Below are positions 1-8,115 of a DNA stretch of 15,478 bases, piece after piece. The notes below the pieces were generated by a model that worked only from the letters and a program-made list of their open reading frames with translations, made no database searches and was not told where the DNA came from. How positions within the stretch are numbered: position 1 is the stretch's first letter; the number at the start of each line of letters is the position of its first letter. The stretch comes from Planctomycetales bacterium. Lineage in GTDB: Bacteria; 4484-113; JAFGCY01. Both the position numbers and the translations under genes were made by a program. The stretch lies in the NCBI GenBank assembly GCA_024645305.1, contig JAHEFU010000047.1:1-15478 (forward strand), in the 5' to 3' direction.

Positions 1-63
1 GCTTCCGCCGCCGCAGCCGCAGCACAACAGGATGCTCAGGATGACTGAAACTGTCTTGTACAT
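1..63 (-). CDS. N-terminus of a lipoprotein (partial, runs off window)
   Basis: Reading the minus strand from an ATG at 63 gives 21 codons to the window edge without a stop: M-Y-K-T-V-S-V-I-L-S-I-L-L-C-C-G-C followed by G-G-G-S. This is a short bacterial lipoprotein signal peptide: one Lys near the start, a hydrophobic core, then Cys residues, and a Gly/Ser-rich stretch typical of the segment after the lipidated Cys. Which Cys is lipidated is unclear, because the -3 to -1 positions (LLC, LCC or CCG) are not a textbook lipobox. A weak GGGA lies a few bases upstream of the ATG. It follows the protease gene on the same strand but is separated from it by a strong terminator, so it is probably transcribed on its own. 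Its function cannot be told from the visible part. Confidence 0.55.
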   Translation of the reverse strand, partial: MYKTVSVILSILLCCGCGGGS

Positions 64-145
64 GGTTATTCCCGGCGGTGCCCAGCCGCAATGGTTTTAT
101 ACGCTGCCTGACCCAATTCTACACAGGACGCTGGGTGGTGGCAAG

Positions 146-175
146 AAAAAAGGGATCCCGCCCGGGCGGGATCCC
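146..175 (-). terminator. Intrinsic terminator of the HtrA-like protease gene
   Basis: Positions 152-175 are a perfect 24-nt palindrome (arm GGGATCCCGCCC and its exact complement). On the minus strand it is followed directly by six T residues (positions 151-146). It starts about 28 nt after the protease stop codon. The plus-strand side lacks a T-run, so it should act mainly on minus-strand transcripts. Confidence 0.9.
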
Positions 176-203
176 GTTTCAGTCAAATCTCATGGGGCCT
201 GGC

Positions 204-1484
204 CTAGTCGCCGGCCCGGACCTGGTTCAGGTCCAGTTCGCCAAGTACGACGATCACATCCTCGAAGCGGTCAGTGCCGTTGCGGGAAACGGTCAGCTTG
301 ATGCGTTCGCCCACCGCATGCTCACTGATCATGGAGATCAGCTTGTTGGCATCATCCACCGGCTCACCGTTGAATTCGGTGATCACATCGCCGGCAGCCA
401 GTCCGGCCTTGTCTGCCGGGCCGCCCTTGACGATGCCGCTGATGTAGATACCGGCCTCGACGTCCAGCGCAGTGTTCGGGTTGAAGCGCAGGAATTCCTC
501 CACGCTCGTGATGTTGGCGGAAATGCCGGGGTAGACGGACTTGCCGTTCTCCATGATCTGGGCGATGGTGTCCTTCACTTCGTCGATCGGAATGGCGAAG
601 CCGATGCCCTCGATCGGGATCCGGCCTGTGTCAGTGTAGTCCCAGCGCGCGATCGCCTGGTTGACGCCTATCACCTCGCCCCTGGCATTGAATAGCGGTC
701 CGCCACTGTTGCCACGGTTGATCGCGGCATCAGTCTGCAGGTAGGTCTGGGGCTTGCGGATGTCGTAGGACCGGCCGACTTCCTCCAGCTTGCGGGTATT
801 GCTGGAGAGGATGCCTGCCGTGACGGTCGCAGCATGCCCGAGCGGGCTGCCGATTGCCACCACGGGTTCGCCGACGCGGGAATCCGAGCTGTTGCCCAGC
901 ACCGCAGCCGGCAGGCCACTGGCATCTACCTTCAGTACCGCGATGTCCTTGTAGTTGTCGGCGCCGATCAGCTCGGCCGGCAGGCCTTCCGAGTCCTCGT
1001 CTATGTAGACGGTGAACTCATTGGCATCCTCCACCACATGCGCGTTGGTGACGATGTAGCCGTCCTCACGCAGGATGAAACCGCTGCCTTCGCCGCTGGG
1101 CATGGGATGGTCATCCGGCATTTCGAAGTCATCGGGCAGGTTGAAGCCCTGGGGTGCCAGATGCTTGAAGCGCTCCATCATGTCGCGCCCGCCTTCCCCG
1201 TTGCTTTCGGTCAGTTTCTCATGGTTCACGGCAGTCTTGATGCTCACCACATAAGGCAGGGACTGCTGTGCCAGGTCGGCGATCCAGTACACACTATCGT
1301 GGTCCAGTGCAGCGCTCGTATTGATTGAAGCCAGTTCCGTCCTGGCCTGTGTGCGGTCGGATTCATGGAAGTTGTAGTTATACTTTGGACGGCTCGTGTA
1401 ATTGGCAACTGAAAGCGCAATCACAGCAACCATCAGAACCACGGAGAAGATCCTCCAGAATCCATCCTGTGACGTGTTCTTCAT
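204..1484 (-). CDS. Membrane-tethered HtrA/DegS-like serine protease, one PDZ domain
   Basis: A 426-aa trypsin-fold protease of the HtrA family, which degrades or signals misfolded envelope proteins. An N-terminal hydrophobic segment (residues about 11-27, FWRIFSVVLMVAVIALSVA) with no clear cleavage site looks like a signal anchor, placing the enzyme on the periplasmic face. The catalytic triad is intact: His149 in TNAHVV, Asp180 in YKDIAVLKV, Ser260 in the RGNSGGPL box. A loop before the protease core (MMERFKHL...DDHPMPSGEGSGFI) resembles the LA loop of DegP/DegQ. A single PDZ domain covers about 320-417 (GGPADKAGLAAGDVI). One PDZ plus an anchor is DegS-like, while the LA-type loop is DegP-like, so I give no symbol. 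The ATG at 1484 is chosen because AGGAG lies 6 nt upstream; a longer reading to 1583 adds 33 residues with no signal character. Confidence 0.93.
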   Translation of the reverse strand: MKNTSQDGFWRIFSVVLMVAVIALSVANYTSRPKYNYNFHESDRTQARTELASINTSAALDHDSVYWIADLAQQSLPYVVSIKTAVNHEKLTESNGEGGRDMMERFKHLAPQGFNLPDDFEMPDDHPMPSGEGSGFILREDGYIVTNAHVVEDANEFTVYIDEDSEGLPAELIGADNYKDIAVLKVDASGLPAAVLGNSSDSRVGEPVVAIGSPLGHAATVTAGILSSNTRKLEEVGRSYDIRKPQTYLQTDAAINRGNSGGPLFNARGEVIGVNQAIARWDYTDTGRIPIEGIGFAIPIDEVKDTIAQIMENGKSVYPGISANITSVEEFLRFNPNTALDVEAGIYISGIVKGGPADKAGLAAGDVITEFNGEPVDDANKLISMISEHAVGERIKLTVSRNGTDRFEDVIVVLGELDLNQVRAGD

Positions 1485-1490
1485 GCAATT

Positions 1491-1495
1491 CTCCT
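1491..1495 (-). promoter_or_regulatory. Shine-Dalgarno fixing the HtrA start
   Basis: The minus strand reads CAGGAGAATTGC then ATG. AGGAG sits 6 nt before the ATG at 1484, which decides between this start and the upstream in-frame ATG at 1583. Confidence 0.8.
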
Positions 1496-1516
1496 GATTA
1501 CCTGAAATCTGATTTG

Positions 1517-1544
1517 GTATAACGCAATGACGAGGGGATTTTAA
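1517..1544 (-). promoter_or_regulatory. Possible promoter of the HtrA-like gene
   Basis: The minus strand carries TTAAAA (1544-1539), 16 nt, then TTATAC (1522-1517), about 32 nt before the ATG. Matches to the vegetative consensus are moderate. The -35 side overlaps a small palindrome, GGATTTTAATCC at 1536-1547, that could be an operator or chance. Confidence 0.35.
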
Positions 1545-1679
1545 TCCTTGTTCGCCCAAAGCGATGATTCTCTGGTCCTGCATCCGGACATGGACTCTGG
1601 TTGATACCGCGGAAACGGCTCAATCACTCTGTCCCACCGAACAGCTTGACACCTGTTGCGTCCGGATTGCGACGGCTGT

Positions 1680-1706
1680 TTGACAAACACGCCGGGAGCC
1701 TATAGT
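1680..1706 (+). promoter_or_regulatory. Sigma-70-type promoter of the propeller gene, with overlapping palindrome
   Basis: TTGACA at 1680-1685 is a perfect -35. TATAGT at 1701-1706 is a 5/6 -10, with a 15-nt spacer (short; TAGTAA at 1703-1708 would give 17 nt but fits worse). The -10 lies inside an inverted repeat GCCTAT-agta-ATAGGC (1698-1713) that could bind a repressor. The predicted leader is about 40 nt before the ATG at 1752. Confidence 0.65.
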
Positions 1707-1751
1707 AATAGGCCTGTCAAGCCTGACTGAATGATTGGAGCCGAAACTCGC

Positions 1752-2840
1752 ATGAGACTAATTATTACTGCCGTCATGAGCTGCTGCGCCGTGCTCGTTC
1801 TTTCGGGGACAGCACTGGCTGCCAAGCCCAGCGTGGTGACGCGTCTGGAGGGTGATGCGTCAGTGGTCCACTGCACCCCCCGCAGCAACTGGCTGGCGGC
1901 CTGGAACCAGGCCGGAAATGAATACAAGCTGATCGTGATCAATGCGGACAACGGCGAGAAGCGGGAGATCTTTACTGCGGCGAACCCCGGTGGAATATGC
2001 TGGATCCCCGGCAAGGATGTGTTGCTGTACACGTTTGCGTTCTACCAGGAAAAGCTCAAGCTCAACAATGTCATCTACAGGACCTACAACGTCAGTACGA
2101 AGGAAGACCTGAAGGTCGGGGAGATGAAGGACACATTCGAGATGTTCACGCTGGATCCGATCGCGGCTGAGGATGGCTCGAAGGCCATGCAGATGACGAT
2201 CAACACGGAACAGCTGCCGAGTTTCAACCTGTTCCTGAGCAGTGTCAACCAGGTCGTGCCGCGGGTGGCCCGCGCCAACATCGGCAGTGACTACGACCTC
2301 AGCTCAGATGGGACGATGGTCTACTGGCACCTGCACGATGCTGACAGCGGGGATTTCTACATCGCGGAATGGAGCCTGGAACAGGGAACCTACACGAACC
2401 TGTACACCTTCAGCAATGCCAAGGACCCGGCTGACGACCATGCACTGTTCAAGGTCGAAAGCACCAGCAAGCAGGCAGCAACCACCGTCTACGCGGAAGG
2501 CCGGCCCACTCTGCAGCTGTGCATCTACAACTTTGCCAACAAGGAAGACCCGCAGGTGCTCACCGTGGACCTCGGACCCAATGAGGACCTGATCTACTTC
2601 GACTGGAAGGACCGTGGCACCACCATCTACGCCCTGGTCAATGACAAGAAGCAGAAGATCTTCAAGCTCCTCGAGATCGAGCCCTACATGCAGACCCGCC
2701 GCGAGCTGCTCAGTACGTCTGACTTCATCGCGCTTGTGGATTACTGCGCGGGCAACGACACCTACTACTACTCGGTGCTCGACAACCGTGATTCGAAGAA
2801 GGTCAGCACCCAGATCATGCGCCTGCCCGCGGAGGACTAG
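1752..2840 (+). CDS. Secreted beta-propeller (TolB/WD40-like) protein of unknown function
   Basis: A 362-aa exported protein. The N-terminus (MRLIITAVMSCCAVLVLSG, then TALA/AKP) is a Sec signal peptide with an ALA-type cleavage site near residue 23, so the mature protein is periplasmic or beyond. The rest consists of repeated short beta-strand blocks typical of propeller blades: WLAAWNQAGNEYKLIVINADNGEKR, YDLSSDGTMVYWHLHD, LIYFDWKDRGTTIYALVND, DTYYYSVLDNRDSK. The aromatic and Asp-Gly pattern is like TolB or WD40-like propellers, but I see no TolB N-terminal domain or catalytic residues and do not assign a role. The ATG at 1752 is preferred over 1731 because it begins the signal peptide directly and has GGAG at 1737-1740, although 11 nt away. 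The gene has its own promoter and converges on the glycosyltransferase with 3 bp between stops. Confidence 0.75.
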   Translation: MRLIITAVMSCCAVLVLSGTALAAKPSVVTRLEGDASVVHCTPRSNWLAAWNQAGNEYKLIVINADNGEKREIFTAANPGGICWIPGKDVLLYTFAFYQEKLKLNNVIYRTYNVSTKEDLKVGEMKDTFEMFTLDPIAAEDGSKAMQMTINTEQLPSFNLFLSSVNQVVPRVARANIGSDYDLSSDGTMVYWHLHDADSGDFYIAEWSLEQGTYTNLYTFSNAKDPADDHALFKVESTSKQAATTVYAEGRPTLQLCIYNFANKEDPQVLTVDLGPNEDLIYFDWKDRGTTIYALVNDKKQKIFKLLEIEPYMQTRRELLSTSDFIALVDYCAGNDTYYYSVLDNRDSKKVSTQIMRLPAED

Positions 2841-2843
2841 GCT

Positions 2844-3989
2844 TCAGCGCAGGGCATCCTCAAATGCCTCCTGCAGCGCCGTGGCGGTACGGCGGGAACT
2901 GAATGTCCCGCTGTAGGCAATACCATGCCGGCCCAGCAGTTCCCGCCAGGGCTGGTCGGTGGCCAGCCTGTGCATGTAGTCCGCCAGCCTGCGATGGTTG
3001 CCGACGTCGACCATCGGCGGGGCGAACTGCAGTTCCACATTCAGCTGGCTGATACGCCCGCGGTCCGCATAGACTTCCTTGTGGCAGGGAATGTCCGACA
3101 GCACCACCGGCACTCCGATGCTCTGGGCTTCCTGCGGAGGCATGCCGTAGCCTTCATAACGGCTGACGAACAGCAGACCCCTACAGCGCAGCAGCCAGCG
3201 CACGATTTCTCGCTGCGGCAGGTATCCCGGCATTTCAAGCTGCTCAAGCACACCCAGTTCGCTGGCGATTGAGCGCAGTGTTTCCGTGTGTTCCGTATGT
3301 CCGCCAATACTTACCAGCCGGGCAGTCAGGCCATGCCGGCTGCGCAGCTCGGCCAGGGCCTGGATCCCCAGCTCGATATTCTTGCGGGCTTCGTGACTGG
3401 CCAGCATCAGGAACACGGGCTCTGTATCCTCCGGCTCCTGGTGGTCTTCCCTGAGGAAGTCCTCACGCTGCTGCTGGGCCAATACACGCCAGCTAGGATC
3501 AGGATAGTAAGGCACTACATGGATCCGCTCCGCTGGCATCCCCAGCAGACGCTGGATGTCCCGCTTCACCGCTTCATTGCTCACCGTGACAATCCGGGCG
3601 CGTCGCCAGCTCAGGGGCAGGAGTTTTTTCCAGTAGAATCCGGCTGCGCCACTGAACTGTTCCGGAAACAGCAGGGGAATCAGGTCATGTACGTGTGCCA
3701 CGACGGGCACCGGGGCAATGAGTGGAGCACCCAGGGCAGGACTGTATAGGGCGGATATCCGCGGCCGGATGCCCCGCAATGCCAGGGGCAGGCGCCACTG
3801 TTCCCATTTCAGCCTGTCGGGTACATCCCTGAGCGGTCTGTCACTCTCGTTGGGCCGCATGGGGATTACGGTGTGCTGCGCGCAGTGATCCTCAAAGGCC
3901 TTGAGTAGAAGTTTCACCGACATCCCGAGACCGGTAGGCCGTGGGCCGGTGATTGCCTGGAAGTCCCATGCGATGCGCACATTAGACAT
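2844..3989 (-). CDS. GT4-family glycosyltransferase
   Basis: A 381-aa GT-B-fold retaining glycosyltransferase of family GT4, which transfers a sugar from a nucleotide-sugar donor to a surface glycan or lipid carrier. The N-terminal acceptor domain begins with IAWDFQAITGPRPTGLGMS, a form of the usual start with a glycine-rich loop, and includes AHVHDLIPLLFPE (about 98-110). The C-terminal donor domain shows FLMLASHEARKNIELGIQA (193-211) and the diagnostic E-x7-E motif: Glu279 and Glu287 in RYEGYGMPPQEA. There is no membrane segment, so it probably works at the cytoplasmic membrane face. It stands alone on this strand with no other glycan gene beside it, so donor and acceptor cannot be guessed. 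The start is weakly supported (no good Shine-Dalgarno), but no other Met precedes the conserved N-terminus. Confidence 0.88.
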   Translation of the reverse strand: MSNVRIAWDFQAITGPRPTGLGMSVKLLLKAFEDHCAQHTVIPMRPNESDRPLRDVPDRLKWEQWRLPLALRGIRPRISALYSPALGAPLIAPVPVVAHVHDLIPLLFPEQFSGAAGFYWKKLLPLSWRRARIVTVSNEAVKRDIQRLLGMPAERIHVVPYYPDPSWRVLAQQQREDFLREDHQEPEDTEPVFLMLASHEARKNIELGIQALAELRSRHGLTARLVSIGGHTEHTETLRSIASELGVLEQLEMPGYLPQREIVRWLLRCRGLLFVSRYEGYGMPPQEAQSIGVPVVLSDIPCHKEVYADRGRISQLNVELQFAPPMVDVGNHRRLADYMHRLATDQPWRELLGRHGIAYSGTFSSRRTATALQEAFEDALR

Positions 3990-4014
3990 CTTAATTAGAA
4001 TCCGCTAAATACGC

Positions 4015-4020
4015 TATACT
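4015..4020 (+). promoter_or_regulatory. -10 hexamer TATACT, 8 nt from the SbcD-like start
   Basis: TATACT matches TATAAT at 5 of 6 positions and ends 8 nt before the ATG at 4029, so a transcript would begin at about 4026-4028 and be nearly leaderless. The -35 region (TTAATT at 3991-3996, 18-nt spacer) is weak. The 39-bp gap is shared with the divergent glycosyltransferase. Confidence 0.6.
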
Positions 4021-4028
4021 CAGGCTCA

Positions 4029-5189
4029 ATGTCCCTTGTATTCATGCAGCTTTCTGACCTGCACCTCGGGGCGCGACTGGTCAACCTGCCGGGGGAATTC
4101 GCTGAGTACCTGCGCAACACCACTCGCGAAATTGCGGTGGAGGCATTTACCACGGCCCGGCAGCAGTCCGTGGATCTCGTGCTGATGCCGGGAGACCTGT
4201 TTGAGCATAACGGGATTGATGCCAGCGGGCAGCTGCATTTCATTTATGAACTGGCGGCCTCCATGGCACCTGCCCCGGTGGTGATAACTCCGGGAAACCA
4301 CGATCCATATTCCCCAGAGAGTCCCTATGCCACGATTGCCGCGCCGGCCAACGTGGTGCTGTTCAAGGAAAATGAATTCAGCCTGCAGCATACGGCGGTC
4401 TGCCCCGTGGCGGGCAGGGCCTTCCGCAGCGGGGAATTCGGCAGCATGATTGACTGGAGTTCGCTGCCACCCGCACCGGGCGCTGCCAGCGTGCTGCTGA
4501 TGCATGCCTCGGTGATGAATGCCGGAGATGGCCGCCCGCGGGATACCGTGATGCTGCCGGTGACGACCACTGCCCTGGAGCAGTCCGGCTACAGTTACTG
4601 CGCACTGGGGCACTACCATACGTACCAGCGCTTCAGTCGCCAGCCGGACGGCCCGGCCTTTGCCGCATACAGCGGCTGTCCGCAGGGCCTGGGCTGGGAT
4701 GAGACGGGAATCCGCGGCTTCATCACCGGGCGCCTGCACGAAGCCGGAGCGGAACTGGAGTTCCGCAGCGCTTCCCGGCACAACTGGCAACGCCATACCC
4801 TGCAGCTGCCTCCCTGGCAGGGCGGGGAGAGCTGGTTGCGCCTGGAGCAGCGCCTGGATCAGATTGGCAACACTCTCGATGAGAAGGACCTGCTGCGGGT
4901 GGACATCCGCGGCCGCTGGCCCGCCACGGAAAAGGAAGGCCTGCGGGAGCGGGTCAAGGGCCTGCTGTCCAGGGCCTGGTTCGCCAGGGAAATCGACTGG
5001 GAGGAAACGGCCTTCACTCCACCGCTGGCCCCGCGCGGGGTCAGTCCGCTGCTGGACGAGTTCCTCGATGAATGCGAGCGTCAGGTTGCCGAGAACACGG
5101 AGGAAGGCATCAAGGAATCCTGGCGCCTGGCACGCTATCTGGGGCACAGGCTGCTCAGCGGGCAGGGTCTGCCCGAGGAGCTTGTCTGA
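4029..5189 (+). CDS. SbcD/Mre11/YhaO-like metallophosphoesterase (DNA exonuclease subunit)
   Basis: A 386-aa calcineurin-like phosphoesterase of the Mre11/SbcD/YhaO group, two-metal nucleases that pair with a Rad50/SbcC-type ATPase to process DNA ends. All metal and catalytic motifs are visible: D10-x-H12 in LSDLHLG, Asp56 in MPGDLFEH, Asn90-His91 in TPGNHDP, His159 in LLMHAS, and His195/His197 in LGHYHTY. Residues after about 230 form a C-terminal capping region. Partnership is supported directly: its stop codon overlaps the start of the Rad50-like gene, and that gene's Shine-Dalgarno lies inside this one. The ATG at 4029 is used; a Met at residue 6 would cut into the conserved first strand. 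A weak AGG is the only ribosome-site candidate. E. coli SbcD is of similar size, but the membrane-hairpin partner makes YhaO of Bacillus the closer analogy. Confidence 0.9.
   Translation: MSLVFMQLSDLHLGARLVNLPGEFAEYLRNTTREIAVEAFTTARQQSVDLVLMPGDLFEHNGIDASGQLHFIYELAASMAPAPVVITPGNHDPYSPESPYATIAAPANVVLFKENEFSLQHTAVCPVAGRAFRSGEFGSMIDWSSLPPAPGAASVLLMHASVMNAGDGRPRDTVMLPVTTTALEQSGYSYCALGHYHTYQRFSRQPDGPAFAAYSGCPQGLGWDETGIRGFITGRLHEAGAELEFRSASRHNWQRHTLQLPPWQGGESWLRLEQRLDQIGNTLDEKDLLRVDIRGRWPATEKEGLRERVKGLLSRAWFAREIDWEETAFTPPLAPRGVSPLLDEFLDECERQVAENTEEGIKESWRLARYLGHRLLSGQGLPEELV
5175..5180 (+). promoter_or_regulatory. Shine-Dalgarno deciding the YhaN-like start
   Basis: GAGGAG lies 8 nt before the ATG at 5189, within the last codons of the nuclease gene. 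It sets the start at 5189 rather than at the in-frame ATG 117 nt upstream, and implies coupled translation. Confidence 0.85.
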
Positions 5190-8056
5190 TGAAGATCATC
5201 GCCCTCGAAACAGCCGCCTTTGGAACGCTCAGCAGGACTGAACCCATCCAGTTCGAACCGGGACTGAACATTCTGATCGCCCCCAACCAGTCCGGCAAGA
5301 CAACAATGTTGACAATGATTGAGTGGGTCCTGTATGGAGCACCGGCCAGAGGCAGCAAGCGCAACCTGGCCCTGGTGGAACAGTGGGCCCCCTGGAGTGG
5401 CAGCAATCCGCAGGCCTGCCTCGTGATCGCACCGGAACGGCGCGGCTGGCCTGAGCTGATCAGGGTGCAGGTGTACTTCGACCGCTTCAGCGTATTCGTG
5501 CAGGACGTTGACAGCCTGGAGAACCTCAGTGAGCGTGTCAACGTCGATGCCAACGGAGAGTGGGACCTGGGCCGCCAGCTGACAGGCCTCAGCCGCGGAG
5601 CCTTCCAGGGCAGCCTCTTGGCCCGTCAGGGACGGCTTGACGACATCCTCTCGGAACATGACCTGCGGGCCATGCTGACAGCGGACCTCGCCGGACTCGT
5701 CGAGGATCCCGAGAAGGCCACGCTGGACCATGCCCTGACGCAGCTGGAGGCACCGAGCTTCACCATGCAGGGCGTGGCGGAAAGCCCGGTGTTGTTCAGC
5801 ACGATCCTGCGCCGGGTGGACGAACAGAATGCCATTGCCAAACAGGAGTTTGATTCCGGCCGGGAGCGCTATGCGGAACTGGAGAAATTGCAGTCCCGCA
5901 AGGAACAGGCGGAGTTTCGCCAGAACCAGGAACAGGTCAAGCGACGCAAGCTGATCAGTCGGATCCGCGACATTGAGCTGGCGGGGGCCTACTGGTGCTA
6001 CAAGGAACAAACCAGGATCGAGCAACAGCTCGGGGACTGGGAGGCACGCCTGGCCGGTGAACCCTGGATCAGGGACTTCCCCTTCCAGCTGGAGGTGGAG
6101 ATCGAGCGCTGGAATGCCGAGTTTGCCAACATCGCAGAGATGGAAGCGCGGCTGCGGGAGAAGCTGCAGGCTGCGGAGAACTCAATGCTGCGCATCAAGG
6201 AGGCACTGGCAGGCAGCCAGCAACTGCTGCCGCTGATTGACAGGCAACGGGACATCAGTGAGATATCGGTGCTGCTGGACTGTGCCGCGGAGGATGCCGA
6301 GCAGGCTGCCCGGGATCGCCAGCTCTACGGGCAGAGCGCGGATCCGGCGATCCGCGAGCGCTTCGAGGTGCTGGACAAGGGATTGAGCAAGCACCGGGCA
6401 TACATCAATACATTGCTGGACTGGCACGAACGCAACCAGGCCTGCGAATCAACAAGGGCCGAAATCGAGCACCGCAGACTTCTGATCAGTCCGATCCTGA
6501 AGAAGGGCAAGGGCGGGCGTCGTGAGTTGTCAGTTATCATCGGGGCACTGGCCCTGTTCGTCGGTATCTTCAGCCTGCTCAGCCCGGAAACCCTCAGTTT
6601 CCTCGGCAGCGAGGGCGGCTTGGTGGGTACCTCCCTGGCCATCCTGCTGCTGGTGCTGGCCGTTTTCATGTTCTTCAGGGACATGGGGCACAAGCGCCGC
6701 GCCATCAAGGCGACCGAGGAGATGGACAGGGAAATCAAGCCGGCGCTCACACGCCTGGCCGATGACCAGTCCAGGCTGGATCGTGACAGGCAGCATTCCA
6801 TCCTGCAGTTTGAACTGACCGATGATAAATGGACAGAGCTGATGCGGGACATTCCGGTCTACAAGGACCTGCGCTTCCGCCTGGAGAACTACGCCATGGC
6901 CGGACACCGCCTGGCGGATGCAGAGGAGAAGCAGCAGGAGTGCTGGCGCAGGCTCAGTCGCATCATCCAGGGCCTGCCGCCCCAGATTGACCGGGCCTGG
7001 CTGCAGCAGCGGCAGGATAAGCTGGCCTCCATAGAGGACCTGAAGAAGCAGCGGATGGATGCCAATGCCACGCAGCTGGACCTGCGCCGCGAGATTGACC
7101 TGAATGAACAGAGGCGCCGGGAGCTTATCCTGCGGCTCAGTGAAATGGTGGAACCGGTGGGACTGAGTTTCGTGGCCTCCACGTCACCGGATGAGGCGGT
7201 CTCGCGGTTCCGTGAAATGATGCTGCATGCGCGGGAGTACCGGTCCCTGACTGAGCGCCTGCGCGAGACGACCGGCCACCACAGGCATGCCGTGATGCCC
7301 CGCGAGGAGTTCGAACTGGATTGGAGCAGGCTGGAGCGGGATGAGCAGCAGCGCCTCAGCTCTATCGTCGGCAATGCCGAACAGCTTGACGAGGAGCTCA
7401 ACCAGCGCCGTCAGCTGGAGGAAATCCTCACGCGTCTCAATTCTGACAACGAGGAAGCCGCGCGCGAACAGTCCGCCCTGCGGGAGCGGATTGCCGCGGA
7501 AAGCGACGTGATCCGCAGCGTTGAGGACAGTTTCGCCAGGCTGGAGAGCAGCTCCAGCAGGCTCAGCGGACTGCTGGTCTGGCAACAGGCTATCGGCTAC
7601 TGCCGGGACAGCTTCCGTGAAATCCGCAGCCGCCAGAGCAGCAGCCTGGCACCGCGCATCAACGAGGAACTGCAGCGCATCATGGAGCGCGCGCCGGTGG
7701 AGGGGGTGATTGAAGCCCAGATCGACTCCACGCTGGAGCTGCGCCTGCGCATCCTCGATGCCCCTGCCGGGCTGGAGGGGCGAGCGCTGCTGGACAGGCT
7801 GTCAGTCGGAGCCCGCAACCAGCTCAGCCTGGCCCTGCGCAGTGCCGTGGTGAAGGCCCTGACCGGCAAGGTGAATGCCCCGTTGCTGCTGGACGAGCCC
7901 CTGACCGGACTTGACGACATCCGCAGTGTGGCCGGGCTGAACTATCTGGACACGCTGTCCGGGCACCATCAGGTGCTGCTCACCACATGCCACCAGACGC
8001 AGTATGAATGGCTGCTCGGGCAGGCCGACGTGTCTGCCGGGATAATCAACGTATGA
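5189..8056 (+). CDS. YhaN-like Rad50/SMC-type ATPase with mid-protein membrane hairpin
   Basis: A 955-aa ABC/SMC-type ATPase. The N-terminus carries a Walker A, APNQSGKTT (residues 31-39), after the usual strand GLNILI. The C-terminus carries the ABC signature LSVGARNQLSLAL (from residue 871), Walker B LLLDEP (Asp902-Glu903), the D-loop LTGLDD and a His switch in LLTTCHQ. Between them lie long charged heptad-rich arms typical of antiparallel coiled coils. In place of a Rad50 CxxC zinc hook there are two hydrophobic segments, about 449-466 and 478-498, separated by a short acidic loop and flanked on both sides by basic residues (KKGKGGRR; KRRAIK). Positive-inside topology puts both arms in the cytoplasm. 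This is the layout of Bacillus YhaN, partner of the YhaO phosphoesterase. Translation is coupled to the upstream nuclease by a TGATG overlap. Confidence 0.9.
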   Translation: MKIIALETAAFGTLSRTEPIQFEPGLNILIAPNQSGKTTMLTMIEWVLYGAPARGSKRNLALVEQWAPWSGSNPQACLVIAPERRGWPELIRVQVYFDRFSVFVQDVDSLENLSERVNVDANGEWDLGRQLTGLSRGAFQGSLLARQGRLDDILSEHDLRAMLTADLAGLVEDPEKATLDHALTQLEAPSFTMQGVAESPVLFSTILRRVDEQNAIAKQEFDSGRERYAELEKLQSRKEQAEFRQNQEQVKRRKLISRIRDIELAGAYWCYKEQTRIEQQLGDWEARLAGEPWIRDFPFQLEVEIERWNAEFANIAEMEARLREKLQAAENSMLRIKEALAGSQQLLPLIDRQRDISEISVLLDCAAEDAEQAARDRQLYGQSADPAIRERFEVLDKGLSKHRAYINTLLDWHERNQACESTRAEIEHRRLLISPILKKGKGGRRELSVIIGALALFVGIFSLLSPETLSFLGSEGGLVGTSLAILLLVLAVFMFFRDMGHKRRAIKATEEMDREIKPALTRLADDQSRLDRDRQHSILQFELTDDKWTELMRDIPVYKDLRFRLENYAMAGHRLADAEEKQQECWRRLSRIIQGLPPQIDRAWLQQRQDKLASIEDLKKQRMDANATQLDLRREIDLNEQRRRELILRLSEMVEPVGLSFVASTSPDEAVSRFREMMLHAREYRSLTERLRETTGHHRHAVMPREEFELDWSRLERDEQQRLSSIVGNAEQLDEELNQRRQLEEILTRLNSDNEEAAREQSALRERIAAESDVIRSVEDSFARLESSSSRLSGLLVWQQAIGYCRDSFREIRSRQSSSLAPRINEELQRIMERAPVEGVIEAQIDSTLELRLRILDAPAGLEGRALLDRLSVGARNQLSLALRSAVVKALTGKVNAPLLLDEPLTGLDDIRSVAGLNYLDTLSGHHQVLLTTCHQTQYEWLLGQADVSAGIINV

Positions 8057-8115
8057 GCCGGTACGCAGCGTGAGTGCAGACGCGGACTGGCTGACGAAGT
8101 GAGGCAGGGGAAACG

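Noticed and set aside
78..695. Plus-strand open frame of about 200 codons across the terminator and HtrA gene
   Set aside because: It is antisense to a well-supported protease and reads through its terminator; no recognisable protein features.
1536..1570. Envelope-stress (sigma-E-type) promoter for the HtrA gene
   Set aside because: A GAAC and a downstream TCGTC are present, but the spacing and the -10 do not fit the sigma-E consensus.
1485..1583. Extension of the HtrA gene to an ATG at 1583
   Set aside because: The extra 33 residues are not signal-like and precede the membrane anchor; the ATG at 1484 has AGGAG at 6 nt.
4026..5147. Long minus-strand open frame antisense to the SbcD-like gene
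   Set aside because: Typical GC-rich third-position shadow; the plus strand carries all five phosphoesterase motifs.
5072..5188. Extension of the YhaN-like gene to an ATG at 5072
   Set aside because: It would overlap the nuclease gene by 39 codons with low-complexity, frame-shadow residues; the ATG at 5189 has GAGGAG and directly opens the conserved ATPase N-terminus.
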